From positions 5,510,312 through 5,574,311 of the forward strand of contig NZ_CP022753.1 of assembly GCF_002263495.1 (NCBI RefSeq): 64,000 nt of DNA, read 5' to 3'. Shown here one piece after another: positions 19,230-28,519 of the stretch. Position 1 is the first letter of the stretch; the number at the start of each line of letters is the position of its first letter. Under the pieces are notes generated by a model that saw only the letters and a program-made list of their open reading frames with translations, did no database searches and was not told the DNA's origin. The stretch is from Nocardiopsis gilva YIM 90087. GTDB lineage: Bacteria > Actinomycetota > Actinomycetes > Streptosporangiales > Streptosporangiaceae. The position numbers and the translations under genes were made by a program.

Positions 19230-21119
19230 TCAGCCCGGGTAGACGGGGTTGGCGCCGTCGGCGACGCGCTGCCAGCTGATGCGGTCGCCGGTCAGCATGA
19301 TCTGGCCGTCCTCGGTGCCGCACATCAGCGGCTGGCCGGGGGCGGCGGTGATGCTCTTCATGTCGGTCCCAGACGGCGCCGCGGCGCTGGTGGCGTCCGT
19401 GCTGCCGTCCAGCGACACCAGGAACGCCTGGTTCGCCCCGCGCGCCCGCTGTCCGACGACGGCGAGCTGGTCACCGCCCCGCCAGGAGGCGTCCTCAACC
19501 GTGGACAGGTCCTGCGCGAGCGGGAGGAAGGCGCCCACGGCCGACTTCTCCTCACCGTGGATCACCCGGCCGACGAACAGCCGCCCGGCGTCGTCCTTAC
19601 CGCCCGAAGCGTCCGAGGTGATGACGGCGACCCGAGTGCCGTCACGGGAGACGCGCAGCCGCTTGACCTCGCGCCCGCGCAGCGCCGGTGCGTCGACCTC
19701 CTCCGGGTCGGTGCCGCCGCGCAGCAGCCAGACCTTGGTGCCGGGGCGCTTCGGCTCGTCGTCCGCCTTGTCACCGGAGGAGCCGTCGTCCTTGCTGTCC
19801 TTGCTGTCCTTGTCGGCCCTGTCGGCCCTGTCGTCCTTCCCGTCCTCGCTGACGTCCTCGACGACCCAGAGGTTGCCGTAGCGGTCCCAGGACACGGAGG
19901 TGTACTTGCCGCCGGACATCAGCGTGCCGAAGTCAGCGCCCTCGGTCATGTCGGCGGCGACGACCCGGCCGCCCCCGGCCTCGATACCGGCGATGCGGCG
20001 CTGGTCCAGGGAGACCGCGTGCTGCTTCAGAGGGGTGTCGCCGACTCCGGCGGCTCCCTTGAGGCGCGCTTCGGCGTGCTTGTCGTCCGTCCCGGTGCCC
20101 GTCAGCGACCAGAGTTGACCGTTGCGGCTGAAGAAGGCGCTCAGGTCGGTGGTGGTGGGGACACCACCGGGGTTGACCGGGTCCCAGTACTTGTCGGTGG
20201 ACTGCAGGTTCTCGTCGGCGTCGCCGGGGAATTCCACGTCTTCGTCGTTGATCCGCAGGGTGAACCCCTCCACCCGCGGCAGCTGCTTGAGGGTCCACGC
20301 CAGCTGCGCCCCCATGCCGAATTCGTCGCCCCCGGTGTCGGTGCGCAGCTCGACGATGACCTTGCCCGAATCGAACGCCACATCGACCTTGGCGTCCTCG
20401 GGGAAGGCGGAGCCGACGGCCGGCACGAGCCAGTCGGTGGGGCCGTTGACCAGCGTCTTCACCAGTCGCATCTCGCGCCGGTCGCTGCGGGCCGGAAGGA
20501 ACACGGGATCGGGGACCAGGGAACTGTGGTCGAGGTTGTAGAAGTAGAGGTTGAGCGGGCGGTACAGCCGCTCCACGTCCTTCTCGCCGAGGAGCAGCTT
20601 GTCGGGCAGGTTGACGATCCGCCACTCGCCCTCGTCGTTCTTGGCGAGGTCGAAGGTGACGTCGATCATCTGGCCCTGCTCGGCCGGCAGGTACTGCCCG
20701 GTCGGGTCGAGCGTGGCGACCTGCGGGCTCCGTACCCGCACCTCGGCCGTCTTGCCGTCGGCTCCGGAGTCGACGGACAGTGAGACCTCGTCCATGTCGG
20801 GGTAGATGAGCACCGCCCCTTCGCCCGACCATTTCTCGCGGCGCTCCGGCTGCAGGTACTCGCGTGCGGCCTTGTGGTGGTCCTCGTAGCTGCGCATGTC
20901 GCTGAGGAAGCCGCGTACCAGGCCCTCCTCGCCGACGCCCTTCTGCGGCCCGGCGGGAAGCATCCGCACGAAGCTCTCATAGAGGTCGTCCGCTTCGTCC
21001 TGGCGTCCCGCGCCTTCGACCACGGGCCCGCCGGTGGGCACTGTGGCGCAGGAGGAGAGCACGACCGCCAGCAGCGCGGCCCAGGCCGCGGAGCGGAGGC
21101 GCCTCGGGCGGACGGTCAT
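19230..21119 (-). CDS. lpqB: Lipoprotein LpqB with GerMN domain
   Basis: Membrane-anchored extracytoplasmic lipoprotein of about 629 residues that modulates the MtrB sensor kinase in Actinobacteria. A signal peptide ends in lipobox LSSC (Cys24), followed by the GerMN-type domain (roughly residues 150-330) and a C-terminal beta-propeller-like region. Around residues 420-455 there is an Asp/Lys-rich insertion with repeated DKDSKDSKDD-like steps, probably a disordered loop. The ATG at 21119 overlaps the mtrB stop as ATGA, so translation is coupled. The mtrA-mtrB-lpqB order is conserved across the phylum. Confidence 0.95.
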   Translation of the reverse strand: MTVRPRRLRSAAWAALLAVVLSSCATVPTGGPVVEGAGRQDEADDLYESFVRMLPAGPQKGVGEEGLVRGFLSDMRSYEDHHKAAREYLQPERREKWSGEGAVLIYPDMDEVSLSVDSGADGKTAEVRVRSPQVATLDPTGQYLPAEQGQMIDVTFDLAKNDEGEWRIVNLPDKLLLGEKDVERLYRPLNLYFYNLDHSSLVPDPVFLPARSDRREMRLVKTLVNGPTDWLVPAVGSAFPEDAKVDVAFDSGKVIVELRTDTGGDEFGMGAQLAWTLKQLPRVEGFTLRINDEDVEFPGDADENLQSTDKYWDPVNPGGVPTTTDLSAFFSRNGQLWSLTGTGTDDKHAEARLKGAAGVGDTPLKQHAVSLDQRRIAGIEAGGGRVVAADMTEGADFGTLMSGGKYTSVSWDRYGNLWVVEDVSEDGKDDRADRADKDSKDSKDDGSSGDKADDEPKRPGTKVWLLRGGTDPEEVDAPALRGREVKRLRVSRDGTRVAVITSDASGGKDDAGRLFVGRVIHGEEKSAVGAFLPLAQDLSTVEDASWRGGDQLAVVGQRARGANQAFLVSLDGSTDATSAAAPSGTDMKSITAAPGQPLMCGTEDGQIMLTGDRISWQRVADGANPVYPG

Positions 21120-22867
21120 GACTTCTCCCCAATCCCCGACGGTCGCGACGCGGCCGTGTCCGGGTCCGCTGCGGTGCTCACTTGGCCGTACCCCACACGA
21201 TGGCGCCCCAGCGCCATCTCGGGCGGGGCGAGCGGCAGCGGGGAACCACGCAGCTCCTGACCGGCCTTGCGGGGCAGGGAGAGACGGAACTGCGATCCCT
21301 TTCCGGGCATGCCCCACGCCTGCAGCCAGCCGCCGTGCAGCTGCGCGTCCTCCTTGGCGATGGCCAGCCCGAGCCCGGTGCCGCCGGTGGTGCGGGCCCG
21401 CGCCGGATCGGCCCGCCAGAAGCGGTCGAAGCACAGGTGTTCCTCGCCCTCCTTGAGGCCCACACCGAAGTCGCGCACCGCGACCGCCACCGCGTCGCGG
21501 TCGCCCACAGCGGTGACGATGACGTCCTTGCCCTCGCTGTGCTCGATGGCGTTCACGACGAGGTTGCGCAGGATGCGGTTGATCCGCCGAGCGTCGAACT
21601 CCGCGTAGCAGGCTTCGGCCGGAAGCCGCAGCACGACCTTGATGCCGCGCTTCTCGGCGATGTGCTCGGCGTCGCCGACGGCCTTCATGACGGCGTCGCG
21701 GATGTCGGTGGACTCGATGGAGAGCGTGGCCGCCCCGGCGTCGTGCCTGCTGATCTCCAGCAGGTCGCCGAGGAGCTCCTCGAACCGCTCCAGCTGGCCC
21801 TGCAGCAGCTCCACCGAGCGGGACTGGGTGGGATCGAGGTCCTCGCGGTCGTCGTAGAGGAGGTCACCGGCCATACGGATGGTGGTCAGCGGGGTGCGCA
21901 GCTCGTGGGAGACGTCGGAGACGAACTGGCGCTGCACCTTGGACAGCTCCTCCAGTTCGTGGATCTTCTCCTGCAGGTTGCCCGCCATGTCGTTGAAGGA
22001 CATGGCCAGCCGCGCGAGGTCGTCCTCGCCGCGTACCTTCATGCGTTCGGAGAGGTCGCCCGAGGCGAGGCGCTCGGCGGATCCGGCCGCCATCCGCACC
22101 GGGATGACGACCTGGCGGGTGACGGCGAAGGCGATCACCGCGAGCAGGATGACCAGCGCGGTGGCCACCAGGACCACGGTGCTCTGCACCAGGTCGAGCA
22201 TCTGCTGCTCGTGGTCGAGCGGAAAGACGTAGTAGAGCTCGTAGACATGGGAGAGCTGCGCCCCGACCGCCAGCCCCGGCTCACGTCCGTTGTCGCTGAC
22301 GATTTCCGTGTACCGCATGTACTGGGCGTCGAGCTCGTCGCTCTGGCCGACCCGCTCACGCAGGGGTTCGGGGATGCTCTGCGGCTTGACCGTTGCCGAC
22401 CCCGAGATGCCGTCGATGCTCGGGAGGATGAGTACCTCGTAGAGGCCGGTGGTACCGCTGCGCTGCCTGAGGTCCGTGGCGATCTGGAGGAGCTGGGAGT
22501 CGCGATCGATGGACTGCAGCTCGCCGTCCTGCATCGCGATGGTCGCGGTCTGCAGACCGACCTTGTGGTAGTTGAGCGCCGCCTGTTCCTTGGCTTCCAG
22601 CAGCCCCGACTTGACCTGGTCGATCAGGACGATCCCGAGCCCGGCGGTGACCAGCGCGGACAGCACCAGGGTGGTGGTGACCACGCGCAGTTCCAGCGAG
22701 CGCCGCCAGCGGGTGTGCACGCCGCGCACCAGGGCGCGGGCCGCGCGCTGGGCGGCGAGGTAGCCGCGCAACAGCAGTTCGAGCGCCTGCTGCCAACGCG
22801 ACAGCACGGCGTCCTCGCCCTCCGGCGGGTCCGCCGCGTGTGCGCCGTTGGTGCTGCTGCTTGTCAC
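21116..22867 (-). CDS. mtrB: Two-component sensor histidine kinase MtrB
   Basis: Membrane sensor kinase of about 583 residues paired with MtrA, controlling cell-wall growth, division and antibiotic-linked development. Two membrane helices (about residues 57-77 and 228-250) flank an extracytoplasmic sensor domain, followed by HAMP, the phospho-acceptor His in VSDVSHELRTPLTTIRM near residue 320, and the ATPase domain with NAIEHSEG and GTGLGLAIAKE. The N-terminal part before the first helix is long. GTG at 22867 is chosen, 19 bases after the mtrA stop; GTG at 22915 would overlap mtrA by 29 bases and cannot be excluded. Confidence 0.95.
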   Translation of the reverse strand: MTSSSTNGAHAADPPEGEDAVLSRWQQALELLLRGYLAAQRAARALVRGVHTRWRRSLELRVVTTTLVLSALVTAGLGIVLIDQVKSGLLEAKEQAALNYHKVGLQTATIAMQDGELQSIDRDSQLLQIATDLRQRSGTTGLYEVLILPSIDGISGSATVKPQSIPEPLRERVGQSDELDAQYMRYTEIVSDNGREPGLAVGAQLSHVYELYYVFPLDHEQQMLDLVQSTVVLVATALVILLAVIAFAVTRQVVIPVRMAAGSAERLASGDLSERMKVRGEDDLARLAMSFNDMAGNLQEKIHELEELSKVQRQFVSDVSHELRTPLTTIRMAGDLLYDDREDLDPTQSRSVELLQGQLERFEELLGDLLEISRHDAGAATLSIESTDIRDAVMKAVGDAEHIAEKRGIKVVLRLPAEACYAEFDARRINRILRNLVVNAIEHSEGKDVIVTAVGDRDAVAVAVRDFGVGLKEGEEHLCFDRFWRADPARARTTGGTGLGLAIAKEDAQLHGGWLQAWGMPGKGSQFRLSLPRKAGQELRGSPLPLAPPEMALGRHRVGYGQVSTAADPDTAASRPSGIGEKS

Positions 22868-22886
22868 GTGTCGGGTCTCGGTCGGT

Positions 22887-23564
22887 TCAGGCGGTTCCCG
22901 CCTTGTACCCGACACCGCGGACGGTCACCACGACCTCCGGGTGCTCGGGGTCCTTCTCGATCTTGGCGCGCAGCCGCTGCACGTGGACGTTGACCAGGCG
23001 GGTGTCGGCCGCGTGGCGGTAGCCCCAGACCTGTTCGAGCAGGACCTCGCGGGTGAACACTTGGCGCGGCTTGCGGGCCAGTGCCACGAGCAGGTCGAAC
23101 TCCAGCGGGGTGAGGCTGATGGGCTCTCCGTCGCGGCGGACCGCGTGCCCGGCGACGTCGATGGTGATGTCGCCGATCTGCAGCACCTCGGGCGCCGGCT
23201 CCTCGGTGCGGCGCAGCCGGACCCGGACGCGGGCGACCAGTTCCTTGGGCTTGAACGGCTTGACGATGTAGTCGTCGGCCCCGGACTCCAGGCCGAGGAC
23301 GACGTCAACGGTGTCGCTCTTCGCCGTGAGCATCACGATCGGCACACCGGACTCGGCGCGGATCTGCCGGCAGACGTCGATCCCGTCCGCCCCCGGCAGC
23401 ATGAGGTCCAGAAGCACGAGGTCCGGCTTTGTCTCGCGGAACGCCTCCAGTGCCTTGTCGCCGTCGTGCACGAACGACGGTTCGAAGCCTTCGCCTCTGA
23501 GGACGATGCCCAACATTTCAGCGAGAGCGAGGTCGTCGTCGACGACCAGTACGCGTCCCTTCAT
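22887..23564 (-). CDS. mtrA: Two-component response regulator MtrA
   Basis: OmpR/PhoB-family DNA-binding regulator of 225 residues. The receiver domain has the acidic pair DDD (residues 9-11), phospho-acceptor Asp53 in LVLLDLMLPGADG and Lys in YIVKPFKPKEL; the C-terminal winged helix contains LTPLEFDLLVALA and RLVNVHVQRLRAKIE. ATG at 23564 gives the canonical MKGRVLVVDDD start; in-frame sequence upstream is not coding. First gene of the mtrA-mtrB-lpqB-comF operon. A minus-strand TA-rich patch CATAAA at 23802-23807 could be its -10 element. Confidence 0.97.
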   Translation of the reverse strand: MKGRVLVVDDDLALAEMLGIVLRGEGFEPSFVHDGDKALEAFRETKPDLVLLDLMLPGADGIDVCRQIRAESGVPIVMLTAKSDTVDVVLGLESGADDYIVKPFKPKELVARVRVRLRRTEEPAPEVLQIGDITIDVAGHAVRRDGEPISLTPLEFDLLVALARKPRQVFTREVLLEQVWGYRHAADTRLVNVHVQRLRAKIEKDPEHPEVVVTVRGVGYKAGTA

Positions 23565-24092
23565 CGATGTACCCGGCGCCCAACGCGCATCCCGACGGGA
23601 TGCGGCGGCCGGCGCCTTCTCCTTTCTGGACACTCAAGCGGCACTGATCTTTGCGAGCTCTACTGCCAGGGTCCCTGTGCGGGAGTCGTCGTTGTGCGGT
23701 GCACTTGCGGCCGGCCCCCTCTCCTAACCTTGCCATCTCCTGGCTCGGCTTGGCGTCCGGTCGCCCCTGATCGGCCGCCCCGGGGGGGGCGATCTTCGTT
23801 ATTTATGCTTGCGCCACGGCGGCGACACGGGTTCCCGCATGGGGAACACCCTGCCGTCGGACCCGCCACCCCGTCCAGAGCACCTGCTCACCGAGCGTAT
23901 GCGACTTGGTCGGTTGATAACCGAAAGCATACAAAAAGAATGAAGGGAATCGGCGGTCCGTTTCGCGGCGAAAGACCACGCAACAGCGGTAACGCCCAAT
24001 AGACGGCCGATCTGGCATAGCGTGGACGGTGCCACGAAGGACGCACATCGCCGCTGACGGAGAAACCCCCGAAGACGGAGGAACGAGGGACC
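23565..24092. other. Divergent promoter region between mtrA and the membrane-protein cluster
   Basis: About 530 bases without a gene. It contains a run of eight G at 23782-23789, an AT-rich patch at 23796-23810 reading AAGCATAAAT on the minus strand (possible mtrA -10), and a second AT-rich patch at 23915-23945 (TTGATAACCG, then an A-rich run). No clear MtrA-box pair was recognised, though autoregulation is plausible. Confidence 0.45.
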
Positions 24093-25520
24093 ATGTCGCA
24101 CGAGGACGGCCAGCCCTGGGAGACGCCAGGGTCCTCTCCTGAGAACGACGGGGCACCACCGGTTCCTCCGACCCCCTCCGCACCTGCCCAGCAGGGCTGG
24201 GCGGCGCCCGGTGGTCCGCCGCCCGCACCGGATCCGTCCGCGCACGCCTCAGCGGCTGGTCATCCCCAGGGCCAGCCGCCCCAGGGCCAGCCGGGATGGG
24301 CGCCGCCCGGCGGTCCGCCGCCCGCGCCGCCGACCGGGTGGGCCGCGCCCGGCGGGCAGGGACCCGACGGAGCGGCCTATGGTGGCCACGGCGCCGCCGG
24401 CCCCGCCTACCAGCCGCCCTATGGCATGGCCGGTTCCGGACCGTATCCCGCCGCTCCCCCGGCTCCGATTCCCGGCGTCGTCGCGTTGCGCCCGCTCACC
24501 CTGGGCGACATCTTCAACGGCGCCTTCGGCTATATCCGGCACAACCCGAAGACCGTGTTCGGGCTGGCCGTCATCGTCATCGCGATCTTCAACATCGTCA
24601 GCGCCATCGGCATGGGCGGCTACGTCGCCGACTATGGCAGCTGGGTCGACACGCTCGCGACCGATCCGAGCGCGGACACCGACGTCCTGCCCGTCGCCCC
24701 GTGGACCCTCGTCACGATGTACGGCGGCGCCCTCCTCTCCTACGTCGGCCAGGTGGTCCTGACCGGCCTGCTGGCCGCCGTCGTCGGCCTGGCGGTCCTC
24801 GGCCGCAAGCTCACCATGGGCGAGGCCTGGCAGGCGGTGCGCGGCCGAATCAGCGCGGTGCTCCTCGTCGCCCTCCTCCTTTTCCTCATGGGCCTGGGCT
24901 GGACTCTCCTGCTCGTCGGCGTCCTCGCGGGCGCGATCGTGCTCGGCATCACCACCGGCAGCGACATCGCGGGCGTCGCGGCGTTCATCGGCGGATTCCT
25001 CGCCGTCGCGGCGCTGGGCGCGTGGATCTGGGTGCGCACTTCCCTCGCCATGCCCGTGGCCGTCCTGGAGCGGCTCGGCCCGGGCCGCTCCCTGGCCCGG
25101 TCCTGGCGAGTGACCCGCGGCAGCTGGTGGCGGGTCTTCGGCATCTTGCTGCTCTCCGGGCTGATCGTGGGAGTGGTGTCGGGCATCCTCTCCACGCCGT
25201 TCTCGCTGGTCGCGATGGTTCCGGCGGTCATCGCCCCCGGCGCGGCCTGGGTCTCCGTCGTCGGTGGCGCGGCGTCGTTCATCGGAACCGTCGTCTCCGG
25301 GGCCCTGACCATCCCGTTCATGGTCGGCGTCATCACGCTGCTCTACGTGGACCTGCGCATGCGGCGTGAGGGCCTGGACCTGAAGCTGCAGGCCGCCGCG
25401 CAGTCCGGGCAGGCCGTCGACGCCGGGATCTACCTGCCGGACCCGGCACCGGCCTACGGCGCCTACCCCGGCCCCTATCCCGGGCCCCACTCCGGCGGTG
25501 TCCCCGGAGCTCCGGCTTGA
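24093..25520 (+). CDS. Polytopic membrane protein with glycerophosphodiester-phosphodiesterase-type membrane domain
   Basis: Protein of 475 residues. Residues 1-125 are a Pro/Gly/Gln-rich disordered cytoplasmic segment with GWAAPGG-like repeats; the rest holds about six to eight membrane helices beginning after VVALRPLTLGDIFNGAFGYIRHNPKTVFG, a start typical of the GDPD membrane-domain or DUF7544-like group. The catalytic GDPD domain is absent. A basic motif RSLARSWRVTRGSWWRVFG sits between helices. GAGGGACC precedes the ATG. It heads the DUF4129-DUF4350-MoxR-DUF58 gene run and its stop overlaps the next start. No enzymatic role is known. Confidence 0.75.
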   Translation: MSHEDGQPWETPGSSPENDGAPPVPPTPSAPAQQGWAAPGGPPPAPDPSAHASAAGHPQGQPPQGQPGWAPPGGPPPAPPTGWAAPGGQGPDGAAYGGHGAAGPAYQPPYGMAGSGPYPAAPPAPIPGVVALRPLTLGDIFNGAFGYIRHNPKTVFGLAVIVIAIFNIVSAIGMGGYVADYGSWVDTLATDPSADTDVLPVAPWTLVTMYGGALLSYVGQVVLTGLLAAVVGLAVLGRKLTMGEAWQAVRGRISAVLLVALLLFLMGLGWTLLLVGVLAGAIVLGITTGSDIAGVAAFIGGFLAVAALGAWIWVRTSLAMPVAVLERLGPGRSLARSWRVTRGSWWRVFGILLLSGLIVGVVSGILSTPFSLVAMVPAVIAPGAAWVSVVGGAASFIGTVVSGALTIPFMVGVITLLYVDLRMRREGLDLKLQAAAQSGQAVDAGIYLPDPAPAYGAYPGPYPGPHSGGVPGAPA

Positions 25521-26185
25521 GCGGCGCGCTCGCGGGCGCCGCGGCCGTGCTGTCCGCGACCGCTGAGGTCTCCCGTAGCGAAGGGGCCCGCCTCGCCCGC
25601 GAGGAGCTGGCCAAGAAGATCTACGGCGAGGCCGAACCCACCCTCCTCGACATCATCTGGGAGCGGGTCACCGACTGGCTCTCCGAGGTCACCGGCCGGA
25701 TGGAGGCTGCGATGCCCGGCGGGTGGTGGGTGCTGGGACCGGTGCTCGCCGTTGCGGCCGTGGTCGCCATCGGCCTGATCATCTACGCGCGCCCGGCGCG
25801 CAGATCCCGGCGCACCGCCCGCATCGACACCACGGCGCCGCTCACCGCGGCCGACCACCGCTCCGCCGCGGAGCGGAACGCCGCGGCGGGGGACTACGCC
25901 GAGGCCATCCGGGAGCGCCTCCGGACGGTCACCCGCGACCTGGAGGAGCGCGCCATCATCACCCCCCGGCCCGGGCGGACCGCGACCGAGCTGGCCACCG
26001 AGGCCTCCGAGGCGCTGCCGGACCGGCGCGAGGACCTGTTCGGCGCGGCCCGGGTGTTCAACGACGTCGCCTACGGCGAGCGCCCGGCCACCGCCGACGG
26101 CTACCGACAGCTCCGGGAACTGGACGAGCGGCTGGCCGTGACCCGCCCCGTGGACCAGGACAAGAAGGCGGAGCCGACCGGATGA
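25517..26185 (+). CDS. DUF4129 domain protein
   Basis: Membrane protein of 222 residues with one or two membrane segments (a weak N-terminal one and a clear helix at about residues 72-92, WWVLGPVLAVAAVVAIGLII) and a cytoplasmic DUF4129 domain ending in FNDVAYGERPATADGYRQL. In other bacteria DUF4129 follows a transglutaminase-like module; here it stands alone. TTG at 25517 overlaps the preceding stop as TTGA, indicating translational coupling. Part of the MoxR gene cluster, whose members probably form a membrane-associated quality-control or assembly machine (inference). Confidence 0.82.
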   Translation: MSGALAGAAAVLSATAEVSRSEGARLAREELAKKIYGEAEPTLLDIIWERVTDWLSEVTGRMEAAMPGGWWVLGPVLAVAAVVAIGLIIYARPARRSRRTARIDTTAPLTAADHRSAAERNAAAGDYAEAIRERLRTVTRDLEERAIITPRPGRTATELATEASEALPDRREDLFGAARVFNDVAYGERPATADGYRQLRELDERLAVTRPVDQDKKAEPTG

Positions 26186-27378
26186 GCACGACCACCGCTC
26201 CCCCGCCGCCCGCCGCCACGTCCCCGGACGGCTCGACCGCCACGTCGGTCGGCATCGGCACGCTGTGGCGCAAAGCACGCGGCCCCCTCGCGTTCCTCGG
26301 CGTGCTCGTGGTGCTCGCGGTCCTGCTGTCGCTGGGTGCCGAGACCACCCGTTCGGGCCCCCTGGAGCCGCAGAACCCCGGTCCTGAGGGGTCCCGGGCG
26401 CTGATCGAGATCATGCGGCGACTCGGTACCGACGTCACCGTCGCCCGCGACACCACAGCCGCTGTCACGGCGGCGCGCTCCGACACGGTGCTGGTCGTGG
26501 CGTCCTCGCACCGGCTACTGCCCGAAGAACTCGAACGCCTCGCTGGCACGCCCGGCGACCTGCTGCTCGTGCTGCCCACCACGGGCACCATGAAGGCGCT
26601 GGCACCGGGGGTGCGGACGAGCGGCGACACCGACGAGCGCACGCTGGCCGCCGCCTGCGACCTGCCCGCGGCACGCACCGCGGGCTCCGCCGACACCGGC
26701 AAGGAGCTGTACGCGGTGAGCGGAGACGGTGCGACCCGCTGCTACCCGGGCGAGGACGGCGACGCGCTGGTCCAGGTGCCCCGGGACGGCGGGGTGACGA
26801 CCGTGCTCGGCTCCAGCGACCCGCTGGTCAACGAGCGACTGGACCGGGAGGGCAACGCCGCACTGGCCCTCAACCTCGTCGGGGACCGCGACGTCGTGTG
26901 GTTCCTTCCGGAGGTACCGGCCGCGAGCGAGGGGAAGGACATCTGGGCGCTGCTCCCGCGCTCGTTCTACCTCGCGGTGGTGCCGCTGGGCGCCGCCCTG
27001 CTCCTGCTGGCGGTATGGCGGGGCCGCCGCCTGGGTCCGCTGGTCGCCGAGCGGCTGCCGGTGGTGGTGCGGGCGTCGGAGACCACCGAGGGACGCGCGC
27101 GGCTGTACGCGGCGCGGCGGGCGCGCGACCGCGCGGCCGAGGCCCTGCGCTCGGGGCTCATCGGCCGGATGCGCCCGGCCCTCGGGCTCGGAGCCGACTC
27201 CGCGCCCGAGGCGGTCGTCGAGGCCGTGTCCCTGCGCAGCGGGGATGATCCGGCTCGGCTGCGCGTGCTGCTGTACGGTCCGGAGAGTGGGCCCGAGGAC
27301 GACCCGCACACCGCCGACGACGCGGCGCTGGTCCGGCTCGCCGACGAGCTCGACGCACTCGAGGAACGCCTGCGGTGA
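26182..27378 (+). CDS. DUF4350 domain membrane protein
   Basis: Protein of about 398 residues with an N-terminal membrane helix (about residues 32-55, FLGVLVVLAVLLSLGAE), an extracytoplasmic Rossmann-like DUF4350 domain (SGPLEPQNPGPEGSRALIEI onward) and a second helix near residues 265-285, followed by a cytoplasmic tail. ATG at 26182 overlaps the DUF4129 stop as ATGA. DUF4350 proteins regularly occur beside MoxR ATPases and DUF58 proteins, as here. Function unknown. Confidence 0.85.
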   Translation: MSTTTAPPPPAATSPDGSTATSVGIGTLWRKARGPLAFLGVLVVLAVLLSLGAETTRSGPLEPQNPGPEGSRALIEIMRRLGTDVTVARDTTAAVTAARSDTVLVVASSHRLLPEELERLAGTPGDLLLVLPTTGTMKALAPGVRTSGDTDERTLAAACDLPAARTAGSADTGKELYAVSGDGATRCYPGEDGDALVQVPRDGGVTTVLGSSDPLVNERLDREGNAALALNLVGDRDVVWFLPEVPAASEGKDIWALLPRSFYLAVVPLGAALLLLAVWRGRRLGPLVAERLPVVVRASETTEGRARLYAARRARDRAAEALRSGLIGRMRPALGLGADSAPEAVVEAVSLRSGDDPARLRVLLYGPESGPEDDPHTADDAALVRLADELDALEERLR

Positions 27379-27460
27379 CGGAGCGCTCGCCGCGGACACG
27401 TCCAGGTCCGCGGCGGGTACCGAGCCCACCCAACGGAGATTGCAGAGAGGTACTTCAGAC

Positions 27461-28456
27461 GTGACCGCCTTCACCGACCAGGGGCAGCCCTCCGGGCAGC
27501 CGTCCACCGAGCAGGCGCGGGCGGCGCTGACCGCGCTGCGCCACGAGGTCTCCAAGGCCGTCGTCGGCCAGGAGGAGACCGTGACCGGCCTCGTCGTGGC
27601 GCTGCTGTGCCGCGGCCACGTGCTGATGGAGGGAGTGCCCGGCGTCGCCAAGACGCTGCTGGTCCGGGCCGTCTCCGCCGGGCTCTCGCTGGACCACAAG
27701 CGCGTCCAGTTCACCCCCGACCTGATGCCTGGTGACGTCACCGGGTCGGTCGTCTACGACGCCCGCACCGCCAAGTTCGAGTTCCACGACGGCCCGGTCT
27801 TCACCAATCTCTTCCTGGCCGACGAGATCAACCGGACACCGCCCAAGACGCAGGCCGCACTGCTGGAAGCGATGGAGGAGCGGCAGGTGACGGTGGAGGG
27901 CAAGCCCATGGCGCTGCCCGACCCGTTCGTCGTGGCCGCGACGCAGAACCCGGTGGAGTACGAGGGCACCTACCCGCTGCCGGAGGCGCAGCTCGACCGG
28001 TTCCTGCTGAAGCTCGTGGTTCCGCTGCCGCACCGCGACCACGAGGTGGAGATGCTGGGCCGCCACGCCACCGGATTCGACCCCAGCGACCTGGACGGGG
28101 CCGGGCTGCGCCCGGTGGCCGGGCCGGCCGAGCTGCGCGCCGCCCGCGCGGCCGTCGCCACCACCACGGTCGCCCCCGAGGTGCTCGGCTACATCGTCGA
28201 CGTGTGCCGCGCCACCCGCCGCTCCCCGTCCCTGCAGCTGGGGGCCTCCCCGCGCGGTGCCACCGCGCTGCTGCGCACCAGCCGCGCCTGGGCCTGGCTG
28301 TCCGGGCGCGACTACGTCACCCCGGACGACGTGAAGGCCCTGGCCAAGGCCACCCTGCGGCACCGCGTCGCGCTGCGCCCGGAGGCCGAGCTGGAGGGCG
28401 CCACCGCCGACGGCGTCCTGGACGGTGTGCTGGCCTCGGTCGAGGTCCCGCGCTAG
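27461..28456 (+). CDS. MoxR-family AAA+ ATPase
   Basis: Cytoplasmic chaperone-like ATPase of about 331 residues. Walker A is GVPGVAKTLLVRAV near residue 63, Walker B is FLADEINRTPPKTQAALLEAMEE near residue 118, and sensor 1 is VAATQNPVEYEGTYPLPEAQ near residue 155. MoxR proteins work with DUF58/VWA partners to mature or activate protein complexes. GTG at 27461 has AGAGG about ten bases upstream; in-frame sequence further upstream lies in a spacer and does not look coding. Followed by the DUF58 gene after 63 bases. Confidence 0.93.
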   Translation: MTAFTDQGQPSGQPSTEQARAALTALRHEVSKAVVGQEETVTGLVVALLCRGHVLMEGVPGVAKTLLVRAVSAGLSLDHKRVQFTPDLMPGDVTGSVVYDARTAKFEFHDGPVFTNLFLADEINRTPPKTQAALLEAMEERQVTVEGKPMALPDPFVVAATQNPVEYEGTYPLPEAQLDRFLLKLVVPLPHRDHEVEMLGRHATGFDPSDLDGAGLRPVAGPAELRAARAAVATTTVAPEVLGYIVDVCRATRRSPSLQLGASPRGATALLRTSRAWAWLSGRDYVTPDDVKALAKATLRHRVALRPEAELEGATADGVLDGVLASVEVPR

Positions 28457-28519
28457 CGCGCGTCGACCGCGGCGGCGGCACGAACTTCGAGAGAACCACG
28501 GATCACGGGGTAAGGACGA

